A stretch of DNA of 64,000 bases from Flavobacterium cerinum (GTDB lineage: Bacteria; Bacteroidota; Bacteroidia; Flavobacteriales; Flavobacteriaceae). Made by a program: the position numbers and the translations under genes. Below are positions 63,216 to 64,000 of the stretch, piece after piece (within the stretch, counting starts at the first letter, position 1; every line of letters starts with the position of its first letter). Under the pieces are notes generated by a model that made no database searches, was not told the origin of the DNA, and saw nothing but the letters and a program-made list of their open reading frames with translations. Where the stretch lies: contig NZ_CP101751.1 of the NCBI RefSeq assembly GCF_024496085.1, forward strand, positions 558,001 through 622,000. The letters are read 5' to 3'.

Positions 63216-63671
63216 ATGAGAAAAATAGCTGCTTTTATCATTTTAAAATGCAATGATGAATTGTTATTGCTAAAACGTTTTAAAGAGCCTTTTAAAGGCT
63301 ATTACGTACCTGTTGGCGGCAAATTGGATCCTAACGAGACTCCATTGGATGCTGCAATACGCGAAACATTCGAAGAAACCGGTATTCGGCCTGAACATTT
63401 TACTTATCTGGGAACTCTTTTTGAAGTTTCTCCGGTAGAATACAACTGGCTTACTTTTGTTTATCTCGCAGAAATCCCATACCAACCGGCACCGGAATGT
63501 AACGAAGGTATTTTGGAATGGATACATAAAGACAATCTGAAAAACAAACTGACGCCCGAAACGGATTTGCATATTTACGAAAAAGCCTTTCGTTTACAAC
63601 CTTTCGCTTATAGCGCCCGATATGATGCTGATTTAAATTTACTGGAACTAAAAGACGAATTAAATCCGTAA
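63216..63671 (+). CDS. NUDIX hydrolase
   Basis: The Nudix box G-x5-E-x7-REx2EExG is exact at residues 35-57 (GGKLDPNETPLDAAIRETF, then EETGI). The 151-residue protein is short, without extra domains, and resembles MutT-like NTP diphosphatases; the substrate is not determinable. It is 6 bases after the CAT-like gene and 8 bases before the histone-deacetylase-like gene, part of the same run. Confidence 0.94.
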   Translation: MRKIAAFIILKCNDELLLLKRFKEPFKGYYVPVGGKLDPNETPLDAAIRETFEETGIRPEHFTYLGTLFEVSPVEYNWLTFVYLAEIPYQPAPECNEGILEWIHKDNLKNKLTPETDLHIYEKAFRLQPFAYSARYDADLNLLELKDELNP

Positions 63672-63679
63672 TATCCGGT

Positions 63680-64000
63680 ATGTTTCCAATAGCTTACCAT
63701 CCTATTTACAAACATCCGCTTCCGGAGGGTCATCGCTTTCCGATGATCAAATATGAATTACTACCGCAACAACTGGTTTATGAAGGTATTGTAGAAGACG
63801 GTGCTTTTTTCGAACCGGATTTACCGGATATGCAACCGATACTCGCTGTTCATCACAAAGACTATGTAAATGATTTGGTTGCGCTCACGCTTGATCCGAG
63901 AGCAGTTCGTAAAATCGGTTTTCCGTTAACACCTGAATTGGTTGAAAGAGAATTGCGACTGGTACAAGGTTCTATCACCGGAGCTGAAAAAGCATTACAA
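63680..64000 (+). CDS. Histone-deacetylase-family protein (partial)
   Basis: The first 107 codons inside the window read MFPIAYHPIYKHPLPEGHRFP and continue with KYELLPQQLVYEG and ILAVHHKDYVNDLV, the N-terminal pattern of the bacterial histone-deacetylase/acetoin-utilisation superfamily (zinc-dependent amide hydrolases). The catalytic His-Asp motifs lie beyond the window edge. The real substrate of bacterial members is often a polyamine or small acetylated compound. Confidence 0.88.
   Translation, partial: MFPIAYHPIYKHPLPEGHRFPMIKYELLPQQLVYEGIVEDGAFFEPDLPDMQPILAVHHKDYVNDLVALTLDPRAVRKIGFPLTPELVERELRLVQGSITGAEKALQ

Overview
The window looks like core chromosome of a member of the Flavobacteriaceae, probably Flavobacterium or a close relative. 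Supporting signs are: AT-rich intergenic DNA; promoters of the Bacteroidetes type (TTG or TTTG, 17-21 bases, TAnnTTTG) rather than TTGACA/TATAAT; no clear Shine-Dalgarno sequences; two proteins with type IX secretion sorting domains (one B-type, one A-type); a PID-CTERM-like small protein; an IPExxxVDY-family protein; and b558-type succinate dehydrogenase. These assignments come from reading motifs by eye; no database search was run.

Layout. 1-2.4 kb: rpmF and its DUF177 partner, pdxA, and divergent ribE. 2.42-3.72 kb: a complete IS3-family element with a -1 frameshift heptamer, inserted into the last codons of ribE, so that the element's inverted repeat now supplies the ribE stop codon. 3.7-5.1 kb: two small Flavobacteria-type proteins and a CAU tRNA. 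5.1-12.2 kb: mce, rbfA, a LolC/FtsX-like permease, a MATE exporter with a structured leader, dusB, and lepA behind a strong promoter and a hairpin-rich leader of about 190 nt. 12.3-16.4 kb: a 1350-residue secreted protein with eight internal repeats and a gliding-motility C-terminal domain. 16.4-23.5 kb: thiL, glyS, a membrane-anchored coiled-coil protein, comF, an Ig-like lipoprotein and a nitrilase-family omega-amidase. 23.7-29.3 kb: sdhCAB, an unknown lipoprotein and a ChaN-like protein.

29.4-40.3 kb: aminopeptidase P, an alpha/beta hydrolase, and an AddAB-like helicase-nuclease pair whose two genes are separated by an OmpA-family porin and kbl. 40.4-50 kb: superoxide dismutase, long-form purF, a PfkB kinase, rnhA-purN, then acpP-fabF-rnc-IPExxxVDY-pyk. 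50-59.6 kb: dinB, a Gcr-type 'site-specific recombinase' membrane protein, CYTH and YciI-like proteins, RlpA, a small membrane protein, a secreted M12B-type metalloprotease, an ACT-like protein, YraN and an LD-carboxypeptidase. 59.8-64 kb: metG followed by a tight run of HAD, CAT-like, NUDIX and histone-deacetylase-like genes; the last runs off the edge.

The genes serve translation, cofactor synthesis, central and purine metabolism, lipid synthesis, DNA repair and cell-surface export. I found no phage, CRISPR, restriction, toxin-antitoxin or biosynthetic cluster and no convincing new multi-gene system. The signals that ordinary genes do not explain are RNA-level or mobile-element-level: the hairpin-rich lepA leader, twin complementary hairpins between acpP and fabF, the structured leader of the MATE gene, the IS insertion that rewrote the end of ribE, and a lipoprotein whose signal peptide is in frame but has no normal start codon.
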